This document shows positions 9,625-19,953 of a DNA stretch of 64,000 bases, piece by piece (positions within the stretch are counted from its first letter, which is position 1; every line of letters begins with the position of its first letter). The notes under the pieces are model-generated. The model had not been told where the DNA came from, made no database searches, and saw nothing but the letters and a program-made list of their open reading frames with translations. The stretch lies in contig CAVPOB010000005.1 in NCBI GenBank assembly GCA_963706835.1, positions 159,737-223,736 on the forward strand, written 5' to 3'. Position numbers and translations under genes: made by a program. Source of the stretch: CAVXYG01 sp963706835. GTDB lineage: Bacteria; Actinomycetota; Actinomycetes; S36-B12; GCA-2699445.

Positions 9625-10734
9625 ATGGCGAAGCGCAACTGGGGCCACGGGCTGTACTCCGGCGAGGTCTCCTACGACTTCGTCGGCCGTCGCCGCACCT
9701 GGTACATCATCTCGGGCCTGCTCCTGCTGGTCGTCCTGGCGAGCCTGCTGCTGCGCGGGCTGAATCTGGGCATCGAGTTCAGCGGGCGGCTCGGAGTTCC
9801 AGTTCCCGGCGACCGAGTGCACGGTCGAGGACACCCGCGACATCATGTCGGCCGAGGTCGATGGCCAGGCCATCGTCACCGTGGTCGGCAGCGATCAGAT
9901 CCGGGTGCAGACCGTCCCGCTCACCCCGGCGGAGTCCGATGAGGTTACGGCGGTGCTGGCCGCCGAGTGCGACGTCGTCCAGGAAGACATCCGGATCCAG
10001 CTGGTCGGCCCCACCTGGGGCGACGACATCAGCCAGCAAGGCGCTGCAGGGGCTGGTCGTCTTCCTGGTCCTGGTGTCGATCTTCCTGGCGGTCTACTTC
10101 GAGTGGCGGATGGCCAGTCGCCGCGCTGGCCGCGCTGGCCCATGACCTGCTCATCACCATCGGCGTGTACTCGATCCTCGGCTTCGAGGTGACGCCGGCG
10201 ACGGTGATCGGTGTGCTGACGATCCTCGGCTACTCGCTGTACGACACGGTCGTCGTCTTCGACAAGGTGAAGGAGAACACGCGCGGCATCGCCTCGCAGT
10301 CCCGGGTCACCTACAGCCAGGCGGCCAACCTGGCGGTCAACCAGACCTTGGTGCGCTCCATCAACACCTCGATCGTCGCGCTGCTGCCGGTGGCGGGCAT
10401 CCTCTTCGTCGGAGCCGGCGTTCTCGGTGCCGGCACCTTGAAGGACCTCGCACTGGCGCTGTTCGTCGGGATCGCGGCCGGTACCTACTCGTCGATCTTC
10501 GTGGCGACGCCGCTGCTGGCGCAGTTGAAGGAGCGCGACCCGGAGATGCAGGCGGTGGCTCGCCGGGTGGCCGCCCGCGGCGGGGGCAAGACCACGACAG
10601 CGGAGGCCGAGCAGGTGCAGGCCATGGCGGGCACCGAGGTGACCGCCGAGGATCTGCCGACGCGCACCGTCGTCAGTACCGGCGACCGGGTGCAGCCGCG
10701 CCGCACGTCGCGCGCCAAACGTCGCTCCAACTGA
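9625..10734 (+). CDS. secF: Protein translocase subunit SecF (three frame breaks)
   Basis: Partner of SecD in the SecDF complex. The N-terminal helix is followed by LNLGIEFSGG, and the membrane domain includes GLVVFLVLVSIFLAVYFEW, LTILGYSLYDTVVVFDKVKE and the conserved QTLVRSINTS. Single extra bases near 9786, 10034 and 10115 break the frame; removing them gives about 368 residues, within the family range. The start is the ATG after a GGGAGGAG site that overlaps the end of secD. The C-terminal ~70 residues are hydrophilic and rich in Arg and Thr. Confidence 0.93.
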
Positions 10735-10763
10735 TCGCGGAGGCACGGTGGCCCGCCCTCGCC

Positions 10764-10769
10764 TACGCT
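10764..10769 (+). promoter_or_regulatory. -10 box of relA
   Basis: TACGCT lies 33 bases upstream of the relA GTG, and a GGAGG ribosome site follows at 10795-10799. Confidence 0.4.
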
Positions 10770-10802
10770 GGGAGCACGACAAGACGGCCATTCGGAGGTG
10801 CC

Positions 10803-13095
10803 GTGGCCAATGACGCCCAACCCGGTGCGCGCTCGGGCATGCCCTCGGCCGCGCCGGTGCAGGCTGCCACCGAGCAGGTAGGCCGCCTGCGGGGACGGCT
10901 GGCGCGGATCACCACCGGCAGTCGGGCCTCCTACCCCGAGCTCGAGCCGTTGTTCCGGACGCTGCGGCACTACCACCCGCGAGCCGATACCGCGATCATC
11001 ACGCGCGCCTATGAGACCGCGCGCCTGCTGCACGCCGACCAGCGCAGGCGCTCCGGCGAGCCCTACATCACCCACCCGCTGGCAGTGGCGACCATCCTGG
11101 CCGACCTCGGGATGACGTCGGTGACGCTGGCCGCGGCGCTGCTGCACGACACGGTGGAGGACACCGCCTACAGCCTGGACCAGCTGCGCGGCGACTTCGG
11201 CGACGAGATTGGCCGGGCTGGTCGACGGGGTCACGAAGCTGGACAAGGTGCGCTACGGCGACTCCAGCGCCGCCGAGACGGTGCGCAAGATGATCGTCGC
11301 CATGGCGCGCGACATCCGCGTCCTGGTGATCAAGCTGGCCGACCGCCTGCACAACATGCGCACGATTCGGTGGCTGCCGGAGCACAAGCAGCAACAGAAG
11401 GCGCGCGAGACGCTGGAGATCTACGCTCCGCTGGCCCACCGACTCGGGATGAACACGCTGAAGTGGGAGTTGGAGGATCTGTCGTTCGCCACGCTGCAGC
11501 CGAAGGTCTACGAGGAGATCGTACGGCTGGTGGGCCAGCACGCGCCGGCGCGCGACGACTACCTCAGCCTGGTGATGGAGGAGATCAACGCCGAGCTGGC
11601 CGCGTACAAGTTCAAGGCCGTCGTCACCGGACGGCCGAAGCACTACTTCTCGATCTACCAGAAGATGGTGGTGCGCGGCCGAGACTTCAACGACATCTAC
11701 GACCTGGTCGGGGTCCGGATCATCGTCGACAGCATCCGGGAGTGCTACGAGGTACTCGGCGTCCTGCACGCCAAGTGGAACCCGGTGCCGGGCCGGTTCA
11801 AGGACTTCATCGCGGTGCCGAAGTACAACATGTACCAGTCGCTGCACACCACCGTGGTCGGGCCGCAGGGCAAGCCGGTGGAGATGCAGATCCGGACCAT
11901 GGCCATGCACCGGGCCGCCGAGTACGGCGTCGCCGCCCACTGGCGCTACAAGCAGTCCGACGTCGGCGGCAAGTCCGGCCCGGAGGATCTGGCCTGGGTC
12001 CGGCAGTTGCTGGACTGGCAGCGCGAGACCGAGGATCCCGAGGAGTTCCTGGATTCGCTGCGCTACTCGCTGCGCTCGGCGGACGTGTTCGTGTTCACGC
12101 CCAAAGGCGACATCATGTCGCTGCCGGCTGGAGCAACGCCGGTGGACTTCGCCTACGCCGTGCACACCGAGGTCGGCCACCGGTGCGTCGGCGCCCGGGT
12201 CAACGGCCGACTGGTGCCGCTGGAGTCGACGCTGAGCAACGGCGACACCGTGGAGATCTTCACCTCGAAGTCCGAGAACGCGGGGCCGAGCCGGGACTGG
12301 CTGGGCGTTCGTGCGCACGCCGCGGGCCAGGAACAAGATCAAGGCGTGGTTCTCCAAGGAGCGAGCGCGAGGAGTCGGTGGAGTTGGGCCGCAACCGCAT
12401 CGCCCGGGCCATGCGCAAGCAGGGGCTGCCGCTGCAGCGGCTGCTGACCAACGCGGCGCGTGGAGGCGGTGGCCAAGGACCTGCATCATGCCGACATCGC
12501 GGCGCTGTTCGCCGCGGTCGGCCAGGATCAGATCTCCGCCGACGCGGTGGTCAACCGGCTCATCGTCACGGCCGGCGGACCGCAGGCGATCGCGGAGGAG
12601 GCGGAGGAGGAGCCGCTGCCGCAGCGGGCGCAGCCGCGCACCAGCCCGCGGGGCGATCCGGGCATCGATGTGGCAGGGCTGCCCGACGTGTGGGTGAAGC
12701 TGGCCCGCTGCTGCACGCCGGTGCCCGGCGACGCGATCGTGGGCTTCATCACTCGCGGCTCAGGGGTCTCGGTGCACCGCTCCGATTGCGTCAACGTGGC
12801 CAGCCTGTCGAAGGAGCCGGAGCGGCTGGTGGAGGTCTCGTGGGCGCCGACACAGGGGTCGGTCTTCCTGGTGAACGTCCAGGTGGAGGCGCTCGACCGC
12901 GCGGGCCTGCTCTCCGACGTGACGCGGGCGCTGTCCGACCAGCACGTGAACATCCTGTCGGCCTCGGTCTCGACGTCGAAGGACCGCACCGCCCTGTCGC
13001 GATTCACCTTCGAGATGGCCGACCCGATGCATCTGGGCTCCGTCCTGCGCGCGGTGCGCGGGGTCGAGGGTGTCTACGACGTCTACCGGGTCTGA
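10803..13095 (+). CDS. relA: Bifunctional (p)ppGpp synthetase/hydrolase, RelA/SpoT family (four frame breaks)
   Basis: Rel enzyme of the stringent response. Domains in order: HD hydrolase with HDTVEDT (about residue 117), synthetase with the YQSLHTTV motif (about residue 345), TGS with VFVFTPKGDIMSLPAGATPV, a zinc-finger-like region with the conserved CCTPVPGD, and a C-terminal ACT domain (VEALDRAGLLSDVTRALS). Extra bases near 11211, 12303, 12364 and 12460 break the frame. Removing them yields about 762 residues, the typical length. Hydrolase and synthetase motifs both look intact. The usual neighbour apt between secF and relA is missing. Confidence 0.93.
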
Positions 13096-13139
13096 GGCGG
13101 CGCCAGCGGACTGCGACCGCTGCAGCGGGGCGGCAGCGG

Positions 13140-14377
13140 CTACGCCTGGTACTCGGCCAATACGCGTTCGGCAGCAGCGAGCAGGGCCTTGGTGGATTCC
13201 AGGGACGACTCCACGGCCGCCGCCTTCTTCGCGTTGCCGGCCGCCCGGGCCTTCGCCAGATCCGCCTCGAGTTTGCCGACCGAGGACAGGAAACCGGCCA
13301 CGGTCTGCTCGGCCCGCTCCCGCATCGCGGGATCGGTGCGCTGCCACTCGTGCCGCTCGGCCCGGGCGATCGCGTCTTCCACCTTGCGAAGGCGCGATTC
13401 GAGGCTTGGCATCGCAGACCGCGGTACGTGGCCGATGGCTTCCCATTCCGCGACGGATGCCAGCGCATGGTCTGGCGGGCGCTGCTGGCATCCCGCACCG
13501 GCAGCAGTGCCTCGGCCGTTCCAGCAGCGACTCCTTGGCCGCCTGGTTGCGCTCCTGATCGGCGTCGCGCGCGGAGTTCTCAGCGTTGCGGGCGGAGAAG
13601 AACACTTCCCGCGCTGCGTGGAACTGCGCCCACAGCGCGTCCTCCTGCTGCCGCGAGGCGCGTGGCGCATCCTTCCAGCGCTCCAGCAGGTCGCGGTAGG
13701 CGCGCGTGGTCTCAGCCCAGTCCTTGGGACTTGGACAGCTCCTCCGCCTCGGCGATCAGGGCGTGCTTGACCTGCACCGCCTCCGCCCGGGTGGCGTCGA
13801 GCTGGGCGAAGTGCGCGCGCCGCGCCTTGTCGAAGGTGCTGCGCGCCGTGCTGAACCGGCCCCACAGTGCCTCCTCGGCCTTCTTGTCGAACCGGGGCAG
13901 CGACTTCCACTGCTCCAGCAGCTCCTTGAACCGCTCGCCGGTCGCCTTCCACTGGGTGGAGTCGGCCAGCTGCTCGGCTTCTTCGGCGATGACCCTGCGG
14001 GTGTCCAGCGCCTCGGCTCGGGCACGAGCCTTCTCCGCCTGACTGGTCAGCCGCCGCTCGCCGGCAGCGGTGTGCAGCGTATCCAGCAGTTGGGACAGGG
14101 CGCCGATGTCGCCGACGAACGCAGGAGTGGCCAGCGACTCCCGGATCCGTCCGACCACGGCATCCACCTGGTCCGGGGTCGCCCTGCCTTGCTGCAACCG
14201 ATCCGCCGTCAACCGGACCTCTGCGACGACATCGGCGAACTTGCGCTCGAAGAAGGCCATCGCGGCCGGGGCGTCGCCCGCGGCGAACTGCCCGACGACA
14301 GCGTCGCCGCCTTGCGGCAATCTGACGTGGACGGTCCCGTCCTCGTCGACCCAGCCCCATGGGTGCTCTTCGGTCAT
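13140..14377 (-). CDS. DUF349 domain-containing protein (three frame breaks)
   Basis: Helical, charged protein of about 412 residues after correction, made of repeated DUF349 modules (for example ALWGRFSTARSTFDKARR, then ALWAQFHAAREVFFSAR, then SVAEWEAIGHVPRSAMPSLE). The function is poorly known; the family is widespread in actinobacteria and typically sits between relA and the cyclophilin/hisS genes, as here. Frame breaks lie near 13729 (one extra base) and near 13517 and 13472 (one missing each). The start is the ATG behind AAGGAGGGG, with a TAGCCT -10 box further upstream. It converges on relA. Confidence 0.85.
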
Positions 14378-14403
14378 GGCGTCCCCTCCTTCGGCCGCAC
14401 CGC

Positions 14404-15219
14404 TCAGGCTACTGGTTCGGCCGAGGCTTGTTGGATCATCACCGATTGCAGCGGAGCACCGTCGGTGCTGCCGTCGGTGGTTCCGGCTGCCGCGATCTCG
14501 GCCACGATGTCCAGGCCGGACTTCACGGTGCCCCAGATCGTGTAGGACGACGGCAGCGACGTGTCGCGATAGACGATGAAGAACTGCGATCCGGCCGTGT
14601 TCGGACCGGAGTTGGCCATCGCGACGGTCCCGGCGGGGTAGTTGAGCAGTTCATCCGCCGGCAGGTTCTCGTCGGGAAGCGTGAAGCCCGGCCCGCCGGT
14701 GCCGGTGGCGGTCGGGTCGCCGCACTGCAGCACGTAGATGCCCTCGGTGGTCACGCGATGGCACAGGGTGTTGTCGAAGTACTCGTCGTTGGCCAGGAAT
14801 GCCATGGCGTTCACGGTCTCCGGCGCGGCGGCAGCGTCAGCGGCGATCACGATCCCGCCGCAGTTGGTGCTCAACGGGAACGTGGCTGCAGCGGCCCCGC
14901 CCAATCCGCCGTCGCCCGGCTCGGCGTAACTCTTCGGCTCGTCCTGCATCTCGCCCGCAGGGGTGCAGTACTCCACGGGCTCGCCCACGCCCTCCGCGGC
15001 GTCCGCGGGGTCCGGGGCGTCCGCGATCGGGTCCTCGTCCCCGCTGCGCCAGGAGGCCACGGCAAACCCGGCCGTGCCCAGCACGAGCGCTGCGACGACG
15101 GCGAGTACGCCGATGCGCTGGCGGCGCCGCTTCTGGGCTGCCGCGGCGGCCTGGCGCGCCGTCCTGCGTTCCTGCTTGGCGCGGGCCAGTTCCTTGGCCC
15201 GCTTCTGTGAGGTCGACAC
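14404..15219 (-). CDS. Membrane-anchored peptidyl-prolyl cis-trans isomerase, cyclophilin type
   Basis: A 271-residue protein with a strongly basic N-terminus (KRAKELARAKQERR), one membrane helix at about residues 36-57 (IGVLAVVAALVLGTAGFAV), an acidic linker and an extracytoplasmic cyclophilin domain. The domain shows YFDNTLCHRV (the Arg-bearing strand), GTVAMANSGPNTAGSQFFI and TIWGTVKSGLD. It probably helps fold exported proteins. Upstream of hisS this is the standard actinobacterial arrangement. GTG start. A TACAAT -10 box (15250-15255, minus strand) lies about 30 bases upstream. Confidence 0.93.
   Translation of the reverse strand: MSTSQKRAKELARAKQERRTARQAAAAAQKRRRQRIGVLAVVAALVLGTAGFAVASWRSGDEDPIADAPDPADAAEGVGEPVEYCTPAGEMQDEPKSYAEPGDGGLGGAAAATFPLSTNCGGIVIAADAAAAPETVNAMAFLANDEYFDNTLCHRVTTEGIYVLQCGDPTATGTGGPGFTLPDENLPADELLNYPAGTVAMANSGPNTAGSQFFIVYRDTSLPSSYTIWGTVKSGLDIVAEIAAAGTTDGSTDGAPLQSVMIQQASAEPVA
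14406..14411 (-). promoter_or_regulatory. -10 box of the DUF349 gene
   Basis: On the minus strand TAGCCT lies about 28 bases before the ATG at 14377, followed by an AAGGAGGGG ribosome site. It overlaps the end of the upstream cyclophilin gene. Confidence 0.4.
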
Positions 15220-15249
15220 CCACTTCCCCCTCTCGGGTCAATGGTCCGC

Positions 15250-15255
15250 ATTGTA
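15250..15255 (-). promoter_or_regulatory. -10 box of the cyclophilin gene
   Basis: TACAAT on the minus strand, 30 bases before the GTG at 15219, is the best match to a consensus -10 box in the window. The gap up to 15383 also carries the divergent hydrolase promoter. Confidence 0.5.
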
Positions 15256-15329
15256 GGCACGGATCGGTACGGCCCGGTCGCCGCGGCGTAGGGCGTGGCG
15301 GCGTTGGGCGCGCCGGTGGCGGCGACCGA

Positions 15330-15335
15330 TACCCT
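15330..15335 (+). promoter_or_regulatory. -10 box of the metallo-hydrolase/hisS/aspS run
   Basis: TACCCT lies 47 bases before the ATG at 15383. The leader contains a GGAAGGACC ribosome site. Confidence 0.4.
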
Positions 15336-15382
15336 CGTCGTGGCCGAGTGCGCAGACCATATCCCGACAGGAAGGACCGCCC

Positions 15383-16083
15383 ATGCTGGTGGTGGGGTTC
15401 CCCGCAGGACCGTTCGGGACGAACTGCTTCCTGGCGGCCGACGGCGCGGGCAGCGAGTGCGTGGTGATCGATCCCGGGATGGACGCGCTGCCCGGGATCG
15501 AGGAGGCGGTCCGCGAGCACCGGTTGCGGCCGGCCGCGGTCCTGCTGACGCACGGGCATCTCGACCACACCTGGTCGGTGTATCCGGTGTGCAGCGGATA
15601 CGGCATACCCGGCTACATCCACCCGCAGGACGCGGGGCAGCTGCAGCGATCCGCTGAGCGGCGTCTCGGCGCAGATGGCCATGGCGCTGCAGCACATGAC
15701 CGGCGACCGGATGCCCCGCATCGAGCCTGACGAGGTCCGGCCGCTGGCCGATGGCGAGGTGCTGGAACTGGTGGGCATCGAGCTGCAGGTCCGCCATGGC
15801 CCCGGCCACACGCCCGGGCTCGGTCTCCTTCCACGGCCGCACCGAGCAGGCCCCGCTGATGTTCTCCGGAGATCTGCTGTTCGAAGGCTCCATCGGGCGC
15901 ACGGACCTGCCGGGCGGCGACCATGCCGCCATGCTGCGCTCGCTGGCAGACGTGGTGCTGCCGCTGGCCGACGACACTGTGGTGCTGCCCGGGCACGGCG
16001 GGCAGACCACCATCGGGCGCGAGCGGGCCACCAACCCCTACCTGCAGCACCTGGCACCCGCCGCATCGAGGAAGGGGCTGTGA
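15383..16083 (+). CDS. MBL-fold metallo-hydrolase, glyoxalase II-like (two frame breaks)
   Basis: Zinc-dependent hydrolase of about 232 residues. The metal-binding HxHxDH signature reads THGHLDHTW at about residue 55. Further ligands lie in HGPGHTPGS, SGDLLFEGSIGRTDLPGGD and LPGHGGQTTIGRE. Actinobacterial genomes usually have such a protein directly before hisS; the substrate is not established, and hydroxyacylglutathione is unlikely because these bacteria generally lack glutathione. Single extra bases near 15647 and 15819 break the frame. The stop overlaps the hisS GTG. Confidence 0.88.
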
Positions 16084-17358
16084 CCCGCTTCAGCGCGCCC
16101 AAGGGCGTGCCCGACTACGTGCCGCCCGACTCCGGCGACTTCCTCGCCGTGCGCGAGGCGCTCGCGCTGCCCGCCCGCACTGCCGGGTACGGCTACATCG
16201 AGTTGCCCGTCTTCGAGGATCTCGGCGCTGTTCGTGCGCGGCGTCGGGGAGTCCACCGACGTGGTGAGCAAGGAGATGTACACCTTCGAGGACCGCGGCG
16301 GGCGCACGATGGGACTGCGCCCGGAGGGCACCGCCGGGGTGATGCGGGCGGTCATCGAGCACAGCCTGGACCGCGGCCAGCTGCCGGTGAAGCTGTGGTA
16401 CGCCGGGCCGTTCTTCCGTGCCGAGCGCCCCCAGCACGGCCGCTACCGGCAGTTGCAGCAGGTCGGCGTGGAGGCCATCGGCTCCGACGACCCGGCGCTG
16501 GACGCCGAGGTCATCGCGATGGCCGACGAGGCGTTCCGCAGCCTGGGCCTGACCGACTACACGCTGCTGCTGACCTCGCTGGGCTGTGCCGCCTGCCGCC
16601 CGGCGTACCGGGCCGCGCTGCAGGCGTTCCTGGCCGATCTCGACCTCGACGAGGCCACCCGGGAGCGCGCCGCGGTGAATCCGCTGCGGGTGCTGGACGA
16701 CAAGCGGGAGTCGGTGCAGCGCCAACTGCTCGATGCGCCGCTCATGCCGCAGTTCTGGTGCGAGCAGTGCACCGAGCACTACGACCAGACCCGGCAGTTC
16801 CTGCGCGAGGCGCAGGTGGCATGGACCGAGGCGCCGCGGCTGGTCCGGGGCCTGGACTACTACACCCGCACCACCTTCGAGTTCAGTCACGCCCGGCTCG
16901 GCGCGCAGTCCGGCATCGGCGGCGGTGGTCGCTACGACGGCCTGATGGCTGCTCTGGGCGGGCAGGAACTGTCCGGCATCGGCTTCGGCATCGGGACCGA
17001 CCGAACGCTGCTGGCATGTCGGGCCGAGGGCCTCGACGTCGGACCCGCGGCGCGCTGCGAGGTCTTCCTGGTGCCTCTGGGGGAGCCGGCGCGCAGGTTC
17101 TGTGCCGGGCTGGCGCCCGAACTGCGGCGCGCGGGCGTTCGCAACGACATGGCCTTCGGCGGCCGGGCGCTGAAGGGCGCCATGAAGGCCGCCGATCGCA
17201 GCGGCGCGCGGGTCGCGGTCATCGTGGGGGATAGCGAACTGGCCGCCGATGAGGTGGTCCTGAAGGATCTGAGCAGCGGACGGCAATGGACCGCGCCGGC
17301 CCGGGAGGCGACCGAGGCCGTGCGGGCGTTCATCGAGCAGGAGGACGAACCATCGTGA
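16080..17358 (+). CDS. hisS: Histidyl-tRNA synthetase (one frame break)
   Basis: Class II aminoacyl-tRNA synthetase charging tRNA-His. The start FSAPKGVPDYVPP, the motif-2 region YAGPFFRAERPQHGRYRQ, the histidine-binding LVRGLDYYTRTTFE and the GIGGGGRYDGL motif are all clear, followed by the C-terminal anticodon-binding domain. An extra G near 16224, between FEDL and ALFVRGVGE, breaks the frame; corrected length is about 425 residues. The GTG at 16080 overlaps the hydrolase stop. A single base separates this frame from that of aspS. Confidence 0.95.
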
Positions 17359-19160
17359 TGCGGACCCACCGGGCAGGAACACTGCGGCTGGAGCATGCCG
17401 GCACTACGGTCACGCTGGCGGGCTGGATCGCCCGGCGCCGCGATCACGGCGGGGTCGCGTTCCTGGACCTGCGCGATGCTTCCGGGCGTGTGCCAGGTCG
17501 TCGTGCACGACCCTGAGGTCGCCCACCCGTTGCGCAACGAGTTCTGCCTGCGCATCACCGGGGAGGTGGCCGTCCGGCCGGAGGGCAACGAGAACCCGGA
17601 ACTGGCCACCGGGGCGATCGAGGTGATGGCGCAGCGAGGTGGAGGTGCTGAGCACGGCCAGCGCCACTGCCGTTCCCCATCGACGAGCACGTCGAGGTCG
17701 GCGACGAGGCGCGGCTGCGGTGGCGCTACCTGGACCTGCGGCGCCCGGGTCCGGCGCGGGCGATGCGACTGCGCAGCGAGGCCAACCGGATCGCCCGCAA
17801 CGTGTTGGCCGAGCGCGAGTTCCTGGAGATCGAGACCCCGACGCTGACCCGGTCCACCCCGGAGGGGGCGCGCGACTTCCTGGTGCCGGTGCGGCTGCAG
17901 CCGGGCCACTGGTACGCGCTGCCGCAGTCGCCGCAGCTGTTCAAGCAGTTGCTCATGGTGGCCGGGATGGAGCGCTACTACCAGATCGCCCGCTGCTACC
18001 GGGATGAGGACTTCCGGGCCGACCGGCAGCCGGAGTTCACCCAGCTCGACATCGAGATGAGCTTCGTCGACCAGGAGGACGTCATCGACGTCGGCGAGGC
18101 CGTCGTCCGATCGCTGTGGGAAGAGTTGGCCGGCCACACCATCGGCGACATCCCGCGGCTGACCTATGCCGAGGCGATGCGGCGCTTCGGCACCGACAAG
18201 CCGGACCTGCGCTTCGGCCTGGAACTGGTCGACCTGACCGAGTTCTTCGCCGAGACTCCGTTCCGGGTGTTCCAGGCCGAGCACGTCGGCGCCGTGGTGA
18301 TGCCCGGCGGCGGGTCCCAGCCGCGGCGCACCTTCGACGCCTGGCAGGAGTGGGCCAAGCAGCGCGGGGCCAAGGGGCTGGCCTACGTCACGGTGGGCGA
18401 GGACGGCACGCTGGGCGGTCCGGTGGCGAAGAACATCTCCGAGGCCGAGCGGGATGGGCTCGTCGCCGCGACTGGCGCGGCCAACGGCGACTGCATCTTC
18501 TTCGCCGCTGGGCGCCGGGCGGAGGCGCTGGCGCTGCTGGGGGCGGCCCGAGTCGAGATCGCCGACCGGCTCGACCTGATCGATCCGAGGCAATGGTCCT
18601 TCGTCTGGGTCGTGGACGCGCCCATGTTCGAGCGGGTGCAGGACGAGCGGGGGGAATGGATCTGGACGGCGGTGCACCACCCCTTCACGGCGCCGAACGC
18701 CGATTGGGCGCAGCGCTTCACCGACGACCCCGGAGCCGCGCTGGCATCGGCCTACGACATGGTCTGCAACGGCAACGAGATCGGCGGCGGATCGATCCGT
18801 ATCCATCGCAGCCAGATGCAGCAGGAGGTCTTCGGCATCCTCGGCCTGACGCAGCAGGAGGCGCAGGAGAAGTTCGGCTTCCTGCTGGACGCCTTCAACT
18901 TCGGGCCACCGCCGCACGGCGGGATCGCCTTCGGCTGGGACCGCATCGTGATGCTGCTGACCGGCAGTACGAGCCTGCGCGAGGTGATCGCGTTCCCCAA
19001 GACCGGCGGCGGCTCCGATCCGCTGACCGGTGCGCCGACCCCGATCACCCCCGCTCAGCGCAAGGAGGCGGGCATCGACGCGGTGCCCGACGATGCCGAT
19101 CACGCCCCTGTGCCCAACCGTCCGGGCCACGAGGTCCTGGCCGATACCAAGCGGAACTGA
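17355..19160 (+). CDS. aspS: Aspartyl-tRNA synthetase (three frame breaks)
   Basis: Class II synthetase for tRNA-Asp, and probably also tRNA-Asn in organisms using the transamidation route. It has an N-terminal OB domain (LAGWIARRRDHGGVAFLDLRD), motif 2 (RCYRDEDFRADRQPEFTQLD), the bacterial GAD insertion domain and motif 3 (AFGWDRIVMLLTG). Extra bases near 17487, 17634 and 17669, all in the OB-domain/linker region, break the frame; corrected length is about 600 residues. The start is GTG 17355 or ATG 17358, overlapping the hisS stop. Confidence 0.94.
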
Positions 19161-19167
19161 GGCCGCG

Positions 19168-19953
19168 TTGCCGCCTGCGCTGCCGTACGCCGCGCTGCTT
19201 GAGGCCAGGCCCGGCGATCCGTTCCTGACGTGGGAGGTCGTGCCGGACGGCGTGGAGTACGCGGCGGGCATCGGGGGTTCGGTCGTGCTCGTTGCTCCCA
19301 GCGCCTACCACGGCAAGCGCTGGTTGACCGGCCTCGGCGCGGCGCCCGAGGTGGCCGTGCTCACCGAAGCCGCACTGGCCGCCCCGACCGGCAACGTGGT
19401 CGCGGGGTTGAGCCTGCCGGAGGACGTCTTGGCGGGGTTGCCGGCACGGCTGCGGCCCCAGCGGGTCGAGCGCTGGGCGTGGTGGTGGGCCGAGCGGCCC
19501 CATGCGTCGATGGCAGACCCCTCTGTGATGCCGCTGGCTGCCCACGATGACCGGCTCACGCCGCTGCTGCGGCAGTCGTCCTCGGTCTACCTGCGCCCCG
19601 GGGACGCCCGCGTGGAGGTTTGGTACGGACTGGTGGAGCACGGCGCGCTGCTGGGCTGCCTGGCCGTGGAGCGGCATCACCCGGCGGTGCCGCACCTGGC
19701 GAGCGTCGTCGTCGACGGCGCAGCCCGGGGCCGCGGTGTGGGCACTCGGTTGTGCGGCACCGTGGTCAATCGCCTGCTCGCCTCCGGCGCCCCAGTGGTG
19801 AGCCTGGCGATGATGCAGGACAACGAAGCGGCAGCAGCCCTGTACCGCCGCCTGGGGTTCCAGCGCGCCGCCGACTTCACCTCCGGCACCATCCCCGGCC
19901 GGCGCGGGTCGCCTCCCGTGGCGGGCTGGCAGCCCGGCGGTGCTCGGACGTGA
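19168..19953 (+). CDS. GNAT family N-acetyltransferase
   Basis: A 261-residue protein. The C-terminal half is a GNAT domain with the acetyl-CoA pyrophosphate-binding pattern GAARGRGVGTRLCG (about residues 187-200) and the motif-B region MQDNEAAAALYRRLGF. The N-terminal half resembles the first half of two-domain GNATs and is less conserved. The substrate is unknown. No ATG is available near the front; I chose the TTG seven bases after the aspS stop, so the exact start is uncertain. The stop overlaps the GTG of rarA. Confidence 0.82.
   Translation: MPPALPYAALLEARPGDPFLTWEVVPDGVEYAAGIGGSVVLVAPSAYHGKRWLTGLGAAPEVAVLTEAALAAPTGNVVAGLSLPEDVLAGLPARLRPQRVERWAWWWAERPHASMADPSVMPLAAHDDRLTPLLRQSSSVYLRPGDARVEVWYGLVEHGALLGCLAVERHHPAVPHLASVVVDGAARGRGVGTRLCGTVVNRLLASGAPVVSLAMMQDNEAAAALYRRLGFQRAADFTSGTIPGRRGSPPVAGWQPGGART

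Noticed and set aside
13140..14377. DUF349 gene as a pseudogene because of three frame breaks
   Set aside because: Corrected length and module pattern are normal, and neighbouring essential genes show the same kind of breaks.
16932..19271. 779-codon open frame on the minus strand opposite hisS/aspS
   Set aside because: It mirrors the codon structure of the aligned plus-strand synthetases, which have clear motifs; the translated sequence shows no family pattern.
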